Positions 1 to 5,347 of a stretch of 6,867 nt of DNA are shown here, one piece after another. Where the stretch lies: assembly GCA_902478705.1 (NCBI GenBank), contig CABSMB010000066.1, positions 1 to 6,867 of the forward strand. The letters run 5' to 3'. The notes below the pieces were generated by a model. The model worked only from the letters and a program-made list of their open reading frames with translations. It was not told where the DNA came from and ran no database searches. Both the position numbers and the translations under genes were made by a program. Numbering within the stretch: position 1 is the stretch's first letter; each line of letters starts with the position of its first letter. The DNA is from an uncultured Collinsella sp. (GTDB taxonomy: Bacteria; Actinomycetota; Coriobacteriia; Coriobacteriales; Coriobacteriaceae).

Positions 1-8
1 TCCTTTTA

Positions 9-23
9 ATATGAGCAGGACAT
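9..23. repeat. Left inverted repeat of the insertion sequence (3' side of the transposase)
   Basis: ATATGAGCAGGACAT matches the reverse complement of 1549-1563 at 15 of 15 bases, and the match stops abruptly on both sides. The outermost AT could be a target dinucleotide carried at both ends instead of part of the element. Confidence 0.75.
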
Positions 24-29
24 TGTCAA
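24..29 (-). promoter_or_regulatory. Outward-facing -35 box (TTGACA) beside the left inverted repeat
   Basis: On the minus strand a consensus TTGACA occupies 29 to 24, immediately inside the left inverted repeat and pointing out of the element. IS110-family elements are known to form a promoter when their ends join in the circular intermediate, with the -35 from one end and the -10 at or beyond the junction. In the integrated copy no good -10 lies 16-18 bases downstream, consistent with a promoter that works only after circularisation. The joining sequence is not known, so this is inference. Confidence 0.35.
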
Positions 30-40
30 GAGACAAAATC

Positions 41-72
41 GGGCCTGGCCCCAACGATATGGGGTCAGGCCC
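41..72 (-). terminator. Strong stem-loop near the 3' end of the insertion sequence
   Basis: GGGCCTGGCCCC at 41-52 pairs with GGGGTCAGGCCC at 61-72 around an 8-nt loop, with one wobble or mismatch. Read on the minus strand, the stem is followed by GATTTTGTCTC, a modest T run, so it could end transcription from the transposase or guide RNA. It could equally be a structural part of the guide RNA, because its loop repeats the sequence at the right boundary of the element. Confidence 0.45.
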
Positions 73-328
73 TCTCCCTATATCAACCCGTCCGCGGCGA
101 CCTCGGCGTGTCTTCCCGACGCTCGTCTTTGCAGTTTAATATCCGCCCGTGGCGATCTCTCGCTGGGCAATCCGTTGCTACGGCTGAGGCTTCTTCGTCG
201 AACCGACAGTCTGTGCACGCGTGTGGCGCCCTGGGCGCTCGCAGAAAAGGGACCTGAGGTTCGCCTCAACGGCTTCGGATCAAACCGCTTCCGGGGTGAT
301 CGGCTTATGTGCGGGGGACCGCCCCCCC

Positions 329-1441
329 CTACGCCTCCTCGGCCATGAGGCCGACCGCCCACACCCAGCAGGCGAGCTCGCGCGCCGTGGCCACGTTCGC
401 CTTGTTGCCGTGGACCCCGCGCGCGAGCAGGGCCCCGCGCCTCTCGACCAGCCTCCGCACGCCCTTGGCGGCATGCCTCCGGGCGTCCCGGTCCGGGTCC
501 TGGCCCCTGGCGAGGTCCTTCGGCCGAGCGGAGCACGTCAGGTAGTGCCACGCGGCCTCGACCAGCGTCTTCCTCAGGTGCTTGTTGCCGGCCTTGGTGA
601 TCGCGCCCCTGCGGTCGCTCTCCCCGCTGGAGTGCTCGGAGGGCGTCAGGCCGACCCATGAGGCGAACGAGCGGGCGTTCCCGAACCTCGAGAACTCGCC
701 GGCCTCGAACACGAGGTCGGCGGCGGTCGCGGTGTCGACGCCCTTGAGGCAGCGCAGGGAGTCGACCCTCCTCCGCCACCTGGGCTTGCGGGCCTCGGCC
801 TCGACGAGCCCCTCGAGCCTCGCCTTCTCCTCCGCCGCCCGCCTGACCGCGTCGACGTAGTAGGCGAGCACGTCGTTGTCGGCCCCCTCCGCGAACCCTA
901 TCGACTCGATCCAGGACCAGTGCGCCCGGGTCCAGTTGCCCTTCCTGCGGCCGGTGGGCGTCCTCTCGTCGAAGACGAGCCCGTGCCTGAGCAGGAACTT
1001 GGAGAGCCGCTGCTTCGCGCGAGAGAGGTCGTCCCTCGCGTCCTCGAGCGCCCTGGTGAGGTCGCGGGCGGCCTCGCACTCGTCGTCGGGGACCCACACC
1101 TCGACGACGTTGCCGACCGACAGCATGCGGGCGAGGAACTCGGCGTCGTTGCGGTCGTTCTTCCTGCGCCTGTCCGCGCTGGGCTTGATCATCTTCGAGA
1201 CGGCGCCGACCGCGCAGCCGACCCCCAGGCCGGAGAGCCTCTTCTGCAGGTCGAACCCCGTGACCCCGGACTCGTACACGCACCTGGCCTCGGGGTCCAC
1301 GGACCGGACCCACTCCGCGACGGCCCCGGCGTCGTAGCCGAAGGTCGCGGCGCGCACCTCACCGGTCATGACGTCGAGGGAGACGGCCTTTATCGAGCGG
1401 GCGTGGACGTCGAGGCCGACGAAGGTGGTAGTATCGAGCAT
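329..1441 (-). CDS. IS110-family transposase (DEDD RuvC-like plus Tnp_20 serine domain)
   Basis: This is a complete 370-residue protein, normal length for the family, with no internal stops. The N-terminal RuvC-like DEDD domain shows FVGLDVHARS with D11, YESG with E57, and KNDRNDA with D96 and D99. A charged, probably helical linker covers about residues 120-215. The C-terminal Tnp_20 domain starts near LRCLKGVDTATA (229-240) and holds SEHSSGESDRRGAITKAGN (268-286); S271 or S272 is the likely catalytic serine. The family recombines DNA as a guide-RNA-dependent complex. The ATG at 1441 is chosen because GGAAGGGG lies 5 nt upstream; the in-frame ATG at 1456 has no ribosome binding site. A GC-rich hairpin (1461-1476) precedes that site. 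Confidence 0.95.
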   Translation of the reverse strand: MLDTTTFVGLDVHARSIKAVSLDVMTGEVRAATFGYDAGAVAEWVRSVDPEARCVYESGVTGFDLQKRLSGLGVGCAVGAVSKMIKPSADRRRKNDRNDAEFLARMLSVGNVVEVWVPDDECEAARDLTRALEDARDDLSRAKQRLSKFLLRHGLVFDERTPTGRRKGNWTRAHWSWIESIGFAEGADNDVLAYYVDAVRRAAEEKARLEGLVEAEARKPRWRRRVDSLRCLKGVDTATAADLVFEAGEFSRFGNARSFASWVGLTPSEHSSGESDRRGAITKAGNKHLRKTLVEAAWHYLTCSARPKDLARGQDPDRDARRHAAKGVRRLVERRGALLARGVHGNKANVATARELACWVWAVGLMAEEA

Positions 1442-1548
1442 GGGAGCCCCTTCCATGAATGCGGCGCGGCCGCCGCGGCTGAATTAGACACTCACCATTG
1501 TCGGCCTAATCCGCGGTCTTTCATGCAGCAGGGGCTCTCAATGTTTTT

Positions 1549-1563
1549 ATGTCCTGCTCATAT
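1549..1563. repeat. Right inverted repeat of the insertion sequence (5' side of the transposase)
   Basis: ATGTCCTGCTCATAT is the exact reverse complement of 9-23. It lies 107 bases upstream of the chosen transposase start and defines the short non-coding end of the element. Confidence 0.75.
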
Positions 1564-1573
1564 CGTCTCTGCC

Positions 1574-1607
1574 GGCACTTGGGGACACTCCTGGTACCAA
1601 TGTTGCC
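1574..1607. repeat. REP-like hairpin next to the insertion sequence
   Basis: GGCA (1574-1577), a bulged C, and TTGG (1579-1582) pair with CCAA (1597-1600), a short bulge, and TGCC (1604-1607). The top carries GGGGACA and GGTACC. The same GGGGAC and GGTACC words occur in the reverse complement of the hairpin at 4979-5011, suggesting a shared class of small intergenic palindrome. It begins about ten bases outside the right inverted repeat of the insertion sequence. Confidence 0.4.
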
Positions 1608-1728
1608 CTGTGCTTTACCGAGATAAAGTGAACGCGCAGATTCGTAACCCGCTCGCAATCGTTCTATGGCACGATATTGAACGAATGTATGCTATGCGCC
1701 CAAATCTTTGGGCAGAGTGGGAGACAGA

Positions 1729-4029
1729 ATGGTCAAGCTGTACGAGGACGGCATCTACCTGCGTAACGGCAACGAGGTTGTGCCTGCGGCAGAGGCTGCA
1801 GAGCGCGGTATCGCTCAGACGCCCGAGGATGCCAAGCGCGGCACCATCGCTTATTCGATTCTTCAGGCACATAACACGTCGGGCGACCCCGAGGCACTCA
1901 AGATCCGCTTCGACGCCATGGCGAGCCACGACATCACCTTCGTCGGCATCATCCAGACGGCGCGTGCCTCGGGCATGGAGCAGTTCCCGCTGCCCTACGT
2001 GCTCACCAACTGCCACAACTCGCTGTGCGCCGTGGGCGGCACCATCAACGAGGACGACCACGTCTTTGGCCTCTCGGCTGCCAAAAAGTACGGCGGCATC
2101 TTCGTTCCGCCCCACATCGCGGTCATCCACTCCTTTATGCGCGAGAACTTTGCCGGCTGCGGCAAGATGATCCTGGGCTCCGACTCGCACACCCGCTACG
2201 GCGCCCTGGGCACCATGGCCGTGGGCGAGGGCGGCGGCGAGCTGGCCAAGCAGCTGCTGCGCGACACCTACGACGTCGCCTATCCCGGCGTCGTGGCCAT
2301 CTACCTCACTGGTGCCCCGCGCCCCGGTGTCGGCCCGCACGACGTGGCACTCGCCATCATCCGCGCCGTCTTTGCCAAGGGTTACGTCAAGAACAAGGTC
2401 ATGGAGTTCGTGGGCCCCGGCATCGCGAGCATGACGACCGACTACCGCAACGGCGTCGACGTCATGACCACGGAGACCACCTGTCTCTCCTCCATTTGGG
2501 CCACCGACGAGGATACGCACGCGTTTTTGGCCATGCACGGCCGCGGCGACGACTACCGCGAGCTCAAGCCCGCCGAGGTCGCCTACTACGACAGCTGCGT
2601 CGAGGTCGACCTGTCGAGCATCAAGCCCATGATCGCCCTGCCGTTCCATCCTTCCAACGGCTTTGAGATCGACGAGCTCAACGAGAACCTCGAGGACATC
2701 TTGCACGAGGTCGAGCTCGAGGCTGCCAAGATCGGCGAGGGTAAGACGCACTTTAGCCTGCTCGACAAGATCGTCGACGGCAAGCTACACGTGCAGCAGG
2801 GTGTTATCGCCGGCTGCTCAGGCGGCAACTACGACTCCGTGGTGCAGGCAGCCCGCGTGCTCAAGGGCGCCAACACCGGCTGCGGCGAGTTCTCGCTGTC
2901 GGTCTATCCCACGAGCCAACCCGTGGCGCTCGAACTCACGCGCCGCGGCTACATCTACGACCTTATGGAGGCCGGCGCGATCGTGCGCACGGCGTTCTGC
3001 GGTCCGTGCTTTGGTGCCGGTGACACGCCTGCCAACAACGGTCTGTCCATCCGCCACACCACGCGCAACTTCCCCAACCGCGAGGGCTCCAAGCCGGGCA
3101 ACGGCCAACTGAGCGCCGTGGCCCTGATGGACGCCCGCTCCATTGCGGCGACGGCAGCCAACGGCGGCGTCCTGACGCCGGCGACCGACCTGCCCGAGGA
3201 GACCTGGGACGAGGCCTGCGAGTACACCTTCGACGACGCGCCGTACAAGAAGCGCGTGTACTGGGGCTTTGGCAAGGCCGAGCCGGCCGACGAGCTGGTC
3301 GAGGGCCCCAACATCAAGCCGTGGCCCGCGATGGAGCCGCTCGGCGACGATATCCTGCTCAAGGTGTGCTCCAAGATCATGGACCCGGTCACCACGACCG
3401 ACGAGCTGATCCCCTCGGGCGAGACGAGCTCCTTCCGCTCCAACCCGCTGGGCCTGGCCGAGTTTACGCTCAGCCGCCGCGACCCTGCCTACGTGGGTCG
3501 CTCCAAGGAGGTCGACGCCGTGGAGAAGCGCCGCGTTGCCGGCGAGGCCGCGGGCGATCTGACTGCGCTCGATGCCGAGCTTGCCGGTGTGTTTGAGGCA
3601 CTGACCGGCGCAGGTGTCGCGGCCGATGCCAAGGCAACCGAGTTTGGCTCCATGCTCTACGCCAAGAAGCCCGGCGACGGCTCTGCCCGCGAGCAGGCCG
3701 CGAGCTGCCAGCGCGTGATCGGCGGTCTGGCCAACATCGTCCACGAGTACGCCACCAAGCGCTATCGCTCCAACGTCATGAACTGGGGTATGGTGCCCTT
3801 CCAGATGGAGGCCGAGCCCAACTTTGAGGTGGGCGATTACGTCTTCGTGCCGGGCATCCGCGCTGCGCTCGACGGCGACCTCAAGAACATCGCTGCCTAC
3901 GTGGTGCGTGCTGACGGTGCGGTTGAGCAGATTGAGCTCTACATCGCCGACATGACCGCCGAGGAGCGCGCCATCGTCAAGGCCGGCTGCCTGATCAACT
4001 ACAACAAGTTCAAGGCCGCTGCCGAGTAA
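1729..4029 (+). CDS. Aconitase-family hydratase (YbhJ-like)
   Basis: This 766-residue cytoplasmic iron-sulfur enzyme belongs to the aconitase superfamily and probably performs reversible dehydration/hydration of a hydroxy-acid; the substrate is not evident. The three cluster ligands are present: C363 in [10 protein letters not shown], and C424 and C427 in FCGPCFG, close to positions 358/421/424 of mitochondrial aconitase. GSDSHT (D152, H154) matches the catalytic DSH signature. R446 and R451 in [10 protein letters not shown] match the substrate-binding arginines. The C-terminal third (from about residue 560) is the swivel-domain region, with [11 protein letters not shown]. The ATG at 1729 follows GGGAG by 5 nt; the upstream TTG at 1708 lacks such support. 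The gene stands alone, with no citrate synthase or isocitrate dehydrogenase nearby. It resembles clostridial and coriobacterial proteins annotated simply as hydratase; true aconitase activity is not assured. Confidence 0.9.
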   Translation: MVKLYEDGIYLRNGNEVVPAAEAAERGIAQTPEDAKRGTIAYSILQAHNTSGDPEALKIRFDAMASHDITFVGIIQTARASGMEQFPLPYVLTNCHNSLCAVGGTINEDDHVFGLSAAKKYGGIFVPPHIAVIHSFMRENFAGCGKMILGSDSHTRYGALGTMAVGEGGGELAKQLLRDTYDVAYPGVVAIYLTGAPRPGVGPHDVALAIIRAVFAKGYVKNKVMEFVGPGIASMTTDYRNGVDVMTTETTCLSSIWATDEDTHAFLAMHGRGDDYRELKPAEVAYYDSCVEVDLSSIKPMIALPFHPSNGFEIDELNENLEDILHEVELEAAKIGEGKTHFSLLDKIVDGKLHVQQGVIAGCSGGNYDSVVQAARVLKGANTGCGEFSLSVYPTSQPVALELTRRGYIYDLMEAGAIVRTAFCGPCFGAGDTPANNGLSIRHTTRNFPNREGSKPGNGQLSAVALMDARSIAATAANGGVLTPATDLPEETWDEACEYTFDDAPYKKRVYWGFGKAEPADELVEGPNIKPWPAMEPLGDDILLKVCSKIMDPVTTTDELIPSGETSSFRSNPLGLAEFTLSRRDPAYVGRSKEVDAVEKRRVAGEAAGDLTALDAELAGVFEALTGAGVAADAKATEFGSMLYAKKPGDGSAREQAASCQRVIGGLANIVHEYATKRYRSNVMNWGMVPFQMEAEPNFEVGDYVFVPGIRAALDGDLKNIAAYVVRADGAVEQIELYIADMTAEERAIVKAGCLINYNKFKAAAE

Positions 4030-4044
4030 CGTACATACTTGTCC

Positions 4045-4116
4045 GCCCCGGTTATACCTTTCCCTGCCGCTCACGCGCTTCGCGAGGGTCGCGTCAGAGA
4101 AAGGTATAACCGGGGC
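4045..4116. repeat. Long palindrome after the hydratase gene, possible terminator or mobile hairpin
   Basis: GCCCCGGTTATACCTTTC (4045-4062) is exactly complementary to 4099-4116, an 18-bp perfect stem around a 36-nt GC-rich loop that contains its own CGCG-CTT-CGCG hairpin. It starts 15 nt after the hydratase stop and would stop or stabilise that transcript. No strong T run follows (TACTTGTTAAG), and such a long branched palindrome is more like a small intergenic repeat element than a standard intrinsic terminator. Confidence 0.6.
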
Positions 4117-4217
4117 TACTTGTTAAGTGCTGCTCGTTGGGTCTTGAGGGACGCTAAAATCGAGGTTGCAACTCTCCTCTATGGGGGAGTGCGCCTTTGT
4201 TCATATGCTATCTAGAA

Positions 4218-4246
4218 TTGACAGTATGAAGTTGGCGCTTTAAAGT
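4218..4246 (+). promoter_or_regulatory. Predicted promoter of the anchored-protein gene at 4280
   Basis: A perfect -35 box TTGACA (4218-4223) is followed by a 17-nt spacer and TAAAGT (4241-4246, 4 of 6 to TATAAT). Initiation would be expected near 4253, giving a leader of about 27 nt that contains the GGAG ribosome binding site at 4270-4273. Confidence 0.6.
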
Positions 4247-4279
4247 GAGCTCAAAACACTCTCGTTTGTGGAGTTGAAG

Positions 4280-4969
4280 ATGAAGCGTTGCACTTCTGTT
4301 TTGTTGCTGTTGGTGGCTTGCGTCGTCGCTGCTGCGGGCGTGGTCCTATTTGCCTCGCTTATCTTCTATGGGCCGAGTGGGGTTGAGCAGACGGTCGAGA
4401 TGGCGTCCCTTGTTGCATCGATGCCCGGGCAAATGATTTCGGACGTTACAAAGCCCGATGAGATAACGCTCGATATCGAGGAAACGCTGGGCATTCTAAG
4501 CATAAGCAACTACCCCATGATTGAACTTGGCTCGTCTCGCTATACCAAGGACGAGAAGTTGTCCCGACAGGCGCTGGACTTGCTAAACGGGCGTTCGTTC
4601 AAACGCTGGGACGGTTGGGATGCCTATGAGCGCCGACGTGGTTCTGTGAACGGTGGCTACTATACAACGCTGAAGCTGTATTCATCTGATGGCAAACTGA
4701 TGCGCACCGTTAACTACAATCCGGAATACGCAAAAGCCGGAGGTGGGGACGGCGTCTATATCCAAGATGGCGGCGTGACCTACATTCTTGAAGGCGACCA
4801 GCAGCAGGTGATCGATTTTTTGGATCGTTGCGTGATGGACGCGTACGACCAGACCTGCCTGCCCGACCCGCAGACTGCACGCGATAGTGGGTCTGCCCGT
4901 ACATGGCTGTTCGAGGATGAGATGCCCTGGAGCGGCGAGTCGGGAAGTACAGAGCCGGAGAAAGAGTAG
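4280..4969 (+). CDS. Membrane-anchored exported protein of unknown function (paralog of the gene at 6251)
   Basis: I do not recognise this 229-residue protein. After MKR there is a hydrophobic segment (about residues 7-29), then a soluble domain expected outside the membrane. LVAC at 11-14 resembles a lipobox, but the hydrophobic run continues past the cysteine, so a transmembrane anchor is more likely. Features shared with the product at 6251 are ISNYP (75-79), FKRW (107-110), EGDQ (171-174) and TCLPDP (192-197), plus cysteines C184 and C193 that could form a disulfide. The tail is acidic (EPEKE). The ATG at 4280 is preferred because GGAG sits 6 nt upstream; GTG 4268 overlaps that site. It is apparently single-gene, with its own promoter, and ends 10 nt before a CAAAGG hairpin. 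GC looks lower than in the hydratase. Confidence 0.85.
   Translation: MKRCTSVLLLLVACVVAAAGVVLFASLIFYGPSGVEQTVEMASLVASMPGQMISDVTKPDEITLDIEETLGILSISNYPMIELGSSRYTKDEKLSRQALDLLNGRSFKRWDGWDAYERRRGSVNGGYYTTLKLYSSDGKLMRTVNYNPEYAKAGGGDGVYIQDGGVTYILEGDQQQVIDFLDRCVMDAYDQTCLPDPQTARDSGSARTWLFEDEMPWSGESGSTEPEKE
4850..4914 (+). repeat. Direct repeat, copy 1 (64/65 identical to 6803-6867)
   Basis: This stretch in the 3' part of the gene at 4280 is identical to 6803-6867 except C4859 versus T6812. It encodes QTCLPDPQTARDSGSARTWLF. Immediately upstream the two genes drop to roughly 60% base identity, so the boundary is sharp. A 6-bp inverted pair, GCAGAC (4870-4875) and GTCTGC (4891-4896), lies inside. Confidence 0.9.
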
Positions 4970-4978
4970 AGAACGCGA

Positions 4979-5011
4979 CTGCCGCAAAGGTACCCGTCCC
5001 CTTTGTAGTAG
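4979..5011. repeat. CAAAGG hairpin repeat, copy 1
   Basis: CTGCCGCAAAGG (4979-4990) pairs with CCTTTGTAGTAG (5000-5011) through three G-T wobbles, around a 9-nt loop TACCCGTCC. It starts 10 nt after the stop of the upstream gene and could act as its terminator, although the T run after it is weak. Confidence 0.7.
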
Positions 5012-5027
5012 TTCTCGGTTTGTCCCG

Positions 5028-5072
5028 ATCTGTAACATCCTGGCCGCTAAAAGTTGGTCTGGTGTTACAGAT
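5028..5072. repeat. TGTAACA/TGTTACA hairpin, copy 1
   Basis: ATCTGTAACA (5028-5037) is the reverse complement of TGTTACAGAT (5063-5072), with a 25-nt interior. Pairing can extend outward and inward with a few mismatches. Confidence 0.75.
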
Positions 5073-5109
5073 TGAGATTTTCGGTTCGGGTGTCTTCTGT
5101 TTGTCTCGT

Positions 5110-5152
5110 TCTGTAACAGGTAGACCCTTATTTGCCGAGTAGTTGTTACAGA
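5110..5152. repeat. TGTAACA/TGTTACA hairpin, copy 2
   Basis: TCTGTAACA (5110-5118) pairs with TGTTACAGA (5144-5152) around a 25-nt interior whose sequence differs from the other copies. Confidence 0.75.
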
Positions 5153-5181
5153 TTTAGATAAACGGGAGCTGCTGAACATTT

Positions 5182-5240
5182 CATCTCGATCTGTAACATC
5201 TGGATCCAAAAACGGCCGCTAGATGTTACAGATTGAGATG
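5182..5240. repeat. TGTAACA/TGTTACA hairpin, copy 3 (longest stem)
   Basis: The 20-base arm at 5182-5201 matches the reverse complement of 5221-5240 at 19 of 20 bases, the exception being a possible G-T wobble. The loop is 19 nt. The core TGTAACA and TGTTACA words are again 32 bp apart. Confidence 0.8.
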
Positions 5241-5259
5241 TTGAACGCCGGGGCCGAAG

Positions 5260-5294
5260 ATCACCACAAAGGCTCCTGTCCCCTTTGTGGTGAT
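5260..5294. repeat. CAAAGG hairpin repeat, copy 2
   Basis: ATCACCACAAAGG (5260-5272) and CCTTTGTGGTGAT (5282-5294) form a perfect 13-bp stem with the 9-nt loop CTCCTGTCC. It lies about 53 nt beyond the stop of the minus-strand gene (5348) and could terminate it. Flanking bases (GGCCGAAG before, GGGACGAGC after) also resemble those around copy 3 at 6127, so the repeat unit is longer than the hairpin. Confidence 0.8.
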
Positions 5295-5347
5295 GGGGAC
5301 GAGCTCGATGTTGGCGTGCTCGTTAAGCGGCATTTTAATGGTCGGCT

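Larger units (their letters stand above)
24..328 (-). ncRNA. Candidate guide (bridge/seek) RNA region of the insertion sequence
   Basis: This 305-nt stretch has no convincing gene and lies directly 3' of the transposase, where IS1111-group elements encode their guide RNA (established for the group, not shown here). It is rich in short hairpins: TGAGG-TTCG-CCTCA at 255-268, GCGCC-CTG-GGCGC at 226-238, a G5/C5 hairpin at 313-326, and a strong 12-bp stem at 41-72. Two short segments (123-132 and 135-142) resemble the DNA just outside and across the two element ends. RNA boundaries cannot be set from sequence alone. If transcribed, the RNA would read on the minus strand, downstream of the transposase. 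Confidence 0.4.
9..1563 (-). mobile_element. IS110-family insertion sequence, IS1111-like layout, apparently intact
   Basis: The element is bounded by a perfect 15-bp inverted repeat (ATATGAGCAGGACAT at 9-23, its reverse complement at 1549-1563) and contains one complete transposase gene read on the minus strand. The non-coding end is short on the 5' side of the gene (about 107 nt, to 1549-1563) and long on the 3' side (about 305 nt, 24-328). A long 3' non-coding end plus near-terminal inverted repeats is what is known for the IS1111 subgroup; classical IS110 members have the long end 5' and no clear inverted repeats. The exact outer boundaries are uncertain by a few bases because IS1111 repeats are often subterminal. 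No target duplication longer than an AT dinucleotide is visible. It lies upstream of the hydratase gene without interrupting it. Confidence 0.85.
4970..5347. other. Gene-free 378-nt convergent spacer filled with hairpin repeats
   Basis: This spacer separates the convergent genes ending at 4969 and 5348. It holds, in order, a CAAAGG hairpin (4979-5011), three TGTAACA/TGTTACA hairpins (5028-5072, 5110-5152, 5182-5240), and a second CAAAGG hairpin (5260-5294). About 50 nt of unremarkable sequence remains before the stop at 5348. I see no convincing coding region. The hairpins probably end transcription from both sides. Confidence 0.8.

Noticed and set aside
11..13. LVAC at residues 11-14 of the protein starting at 4280 as a lipoprotein signal
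   Set aside because: The motif fits a lipobox (the gene is at 4280-4969, so the coordinates given here are only residue numbers), but the hydrophobic stretch continues for about 15 residues after the cysteine, which favours a membrane anchor.
78..1313. 411-codon arginine- and glycine-rich frame on the minus strand overlapping the transposase gene
   Set aside because: It is a second frame of the same strand as an intact IS110 transposase; the extreme Arg/Gly/Pro content is a GC artefact.
1677..1705. TTGAAC and CCAAAT, spaced 17 nt, as promoter of the hydratase gene
   Set aside because: The -35 matches 4 of 6 but the -10 only 3 of 6, with neither TA at its start; too weak to annotate, so the hydratase promoter remains unplaced.
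920..2170. 416-codon plus-strand frame running from the insertion sequence into the hydratase gene
   Set aside because: It is antisense to the transposase and then out of frame with the hydratase; it crosses the element boundary and has no coherent domain.
1615..2751. Long open frame of 378 codons on the minus strand opposite the hydratase gene
   Set aside because: It is antisense to a clearly real aconitase-family protein, has a biased composition (Asp/Val/Gly/His repeats) typical of antisense frames in GC-rich DNA, and shows no domain.
2818..4074. 418-codon open frame on the minus strand opposite the 3' half of the hydratase gene
   Set aside because: It is an antisense shadow of conserved coding sequence, with low-complexity Gly/Val/Ala/His composition and no ribosome binding site seen.
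4979..5294. The five evenly scattered palindromes as a CRISPR array
   Set aside because: The repeats are long inverted repeats of two different families with variable interiors inside the palindromes; there are no identical direct repeats separated by uniform spacers, and no cas genes.
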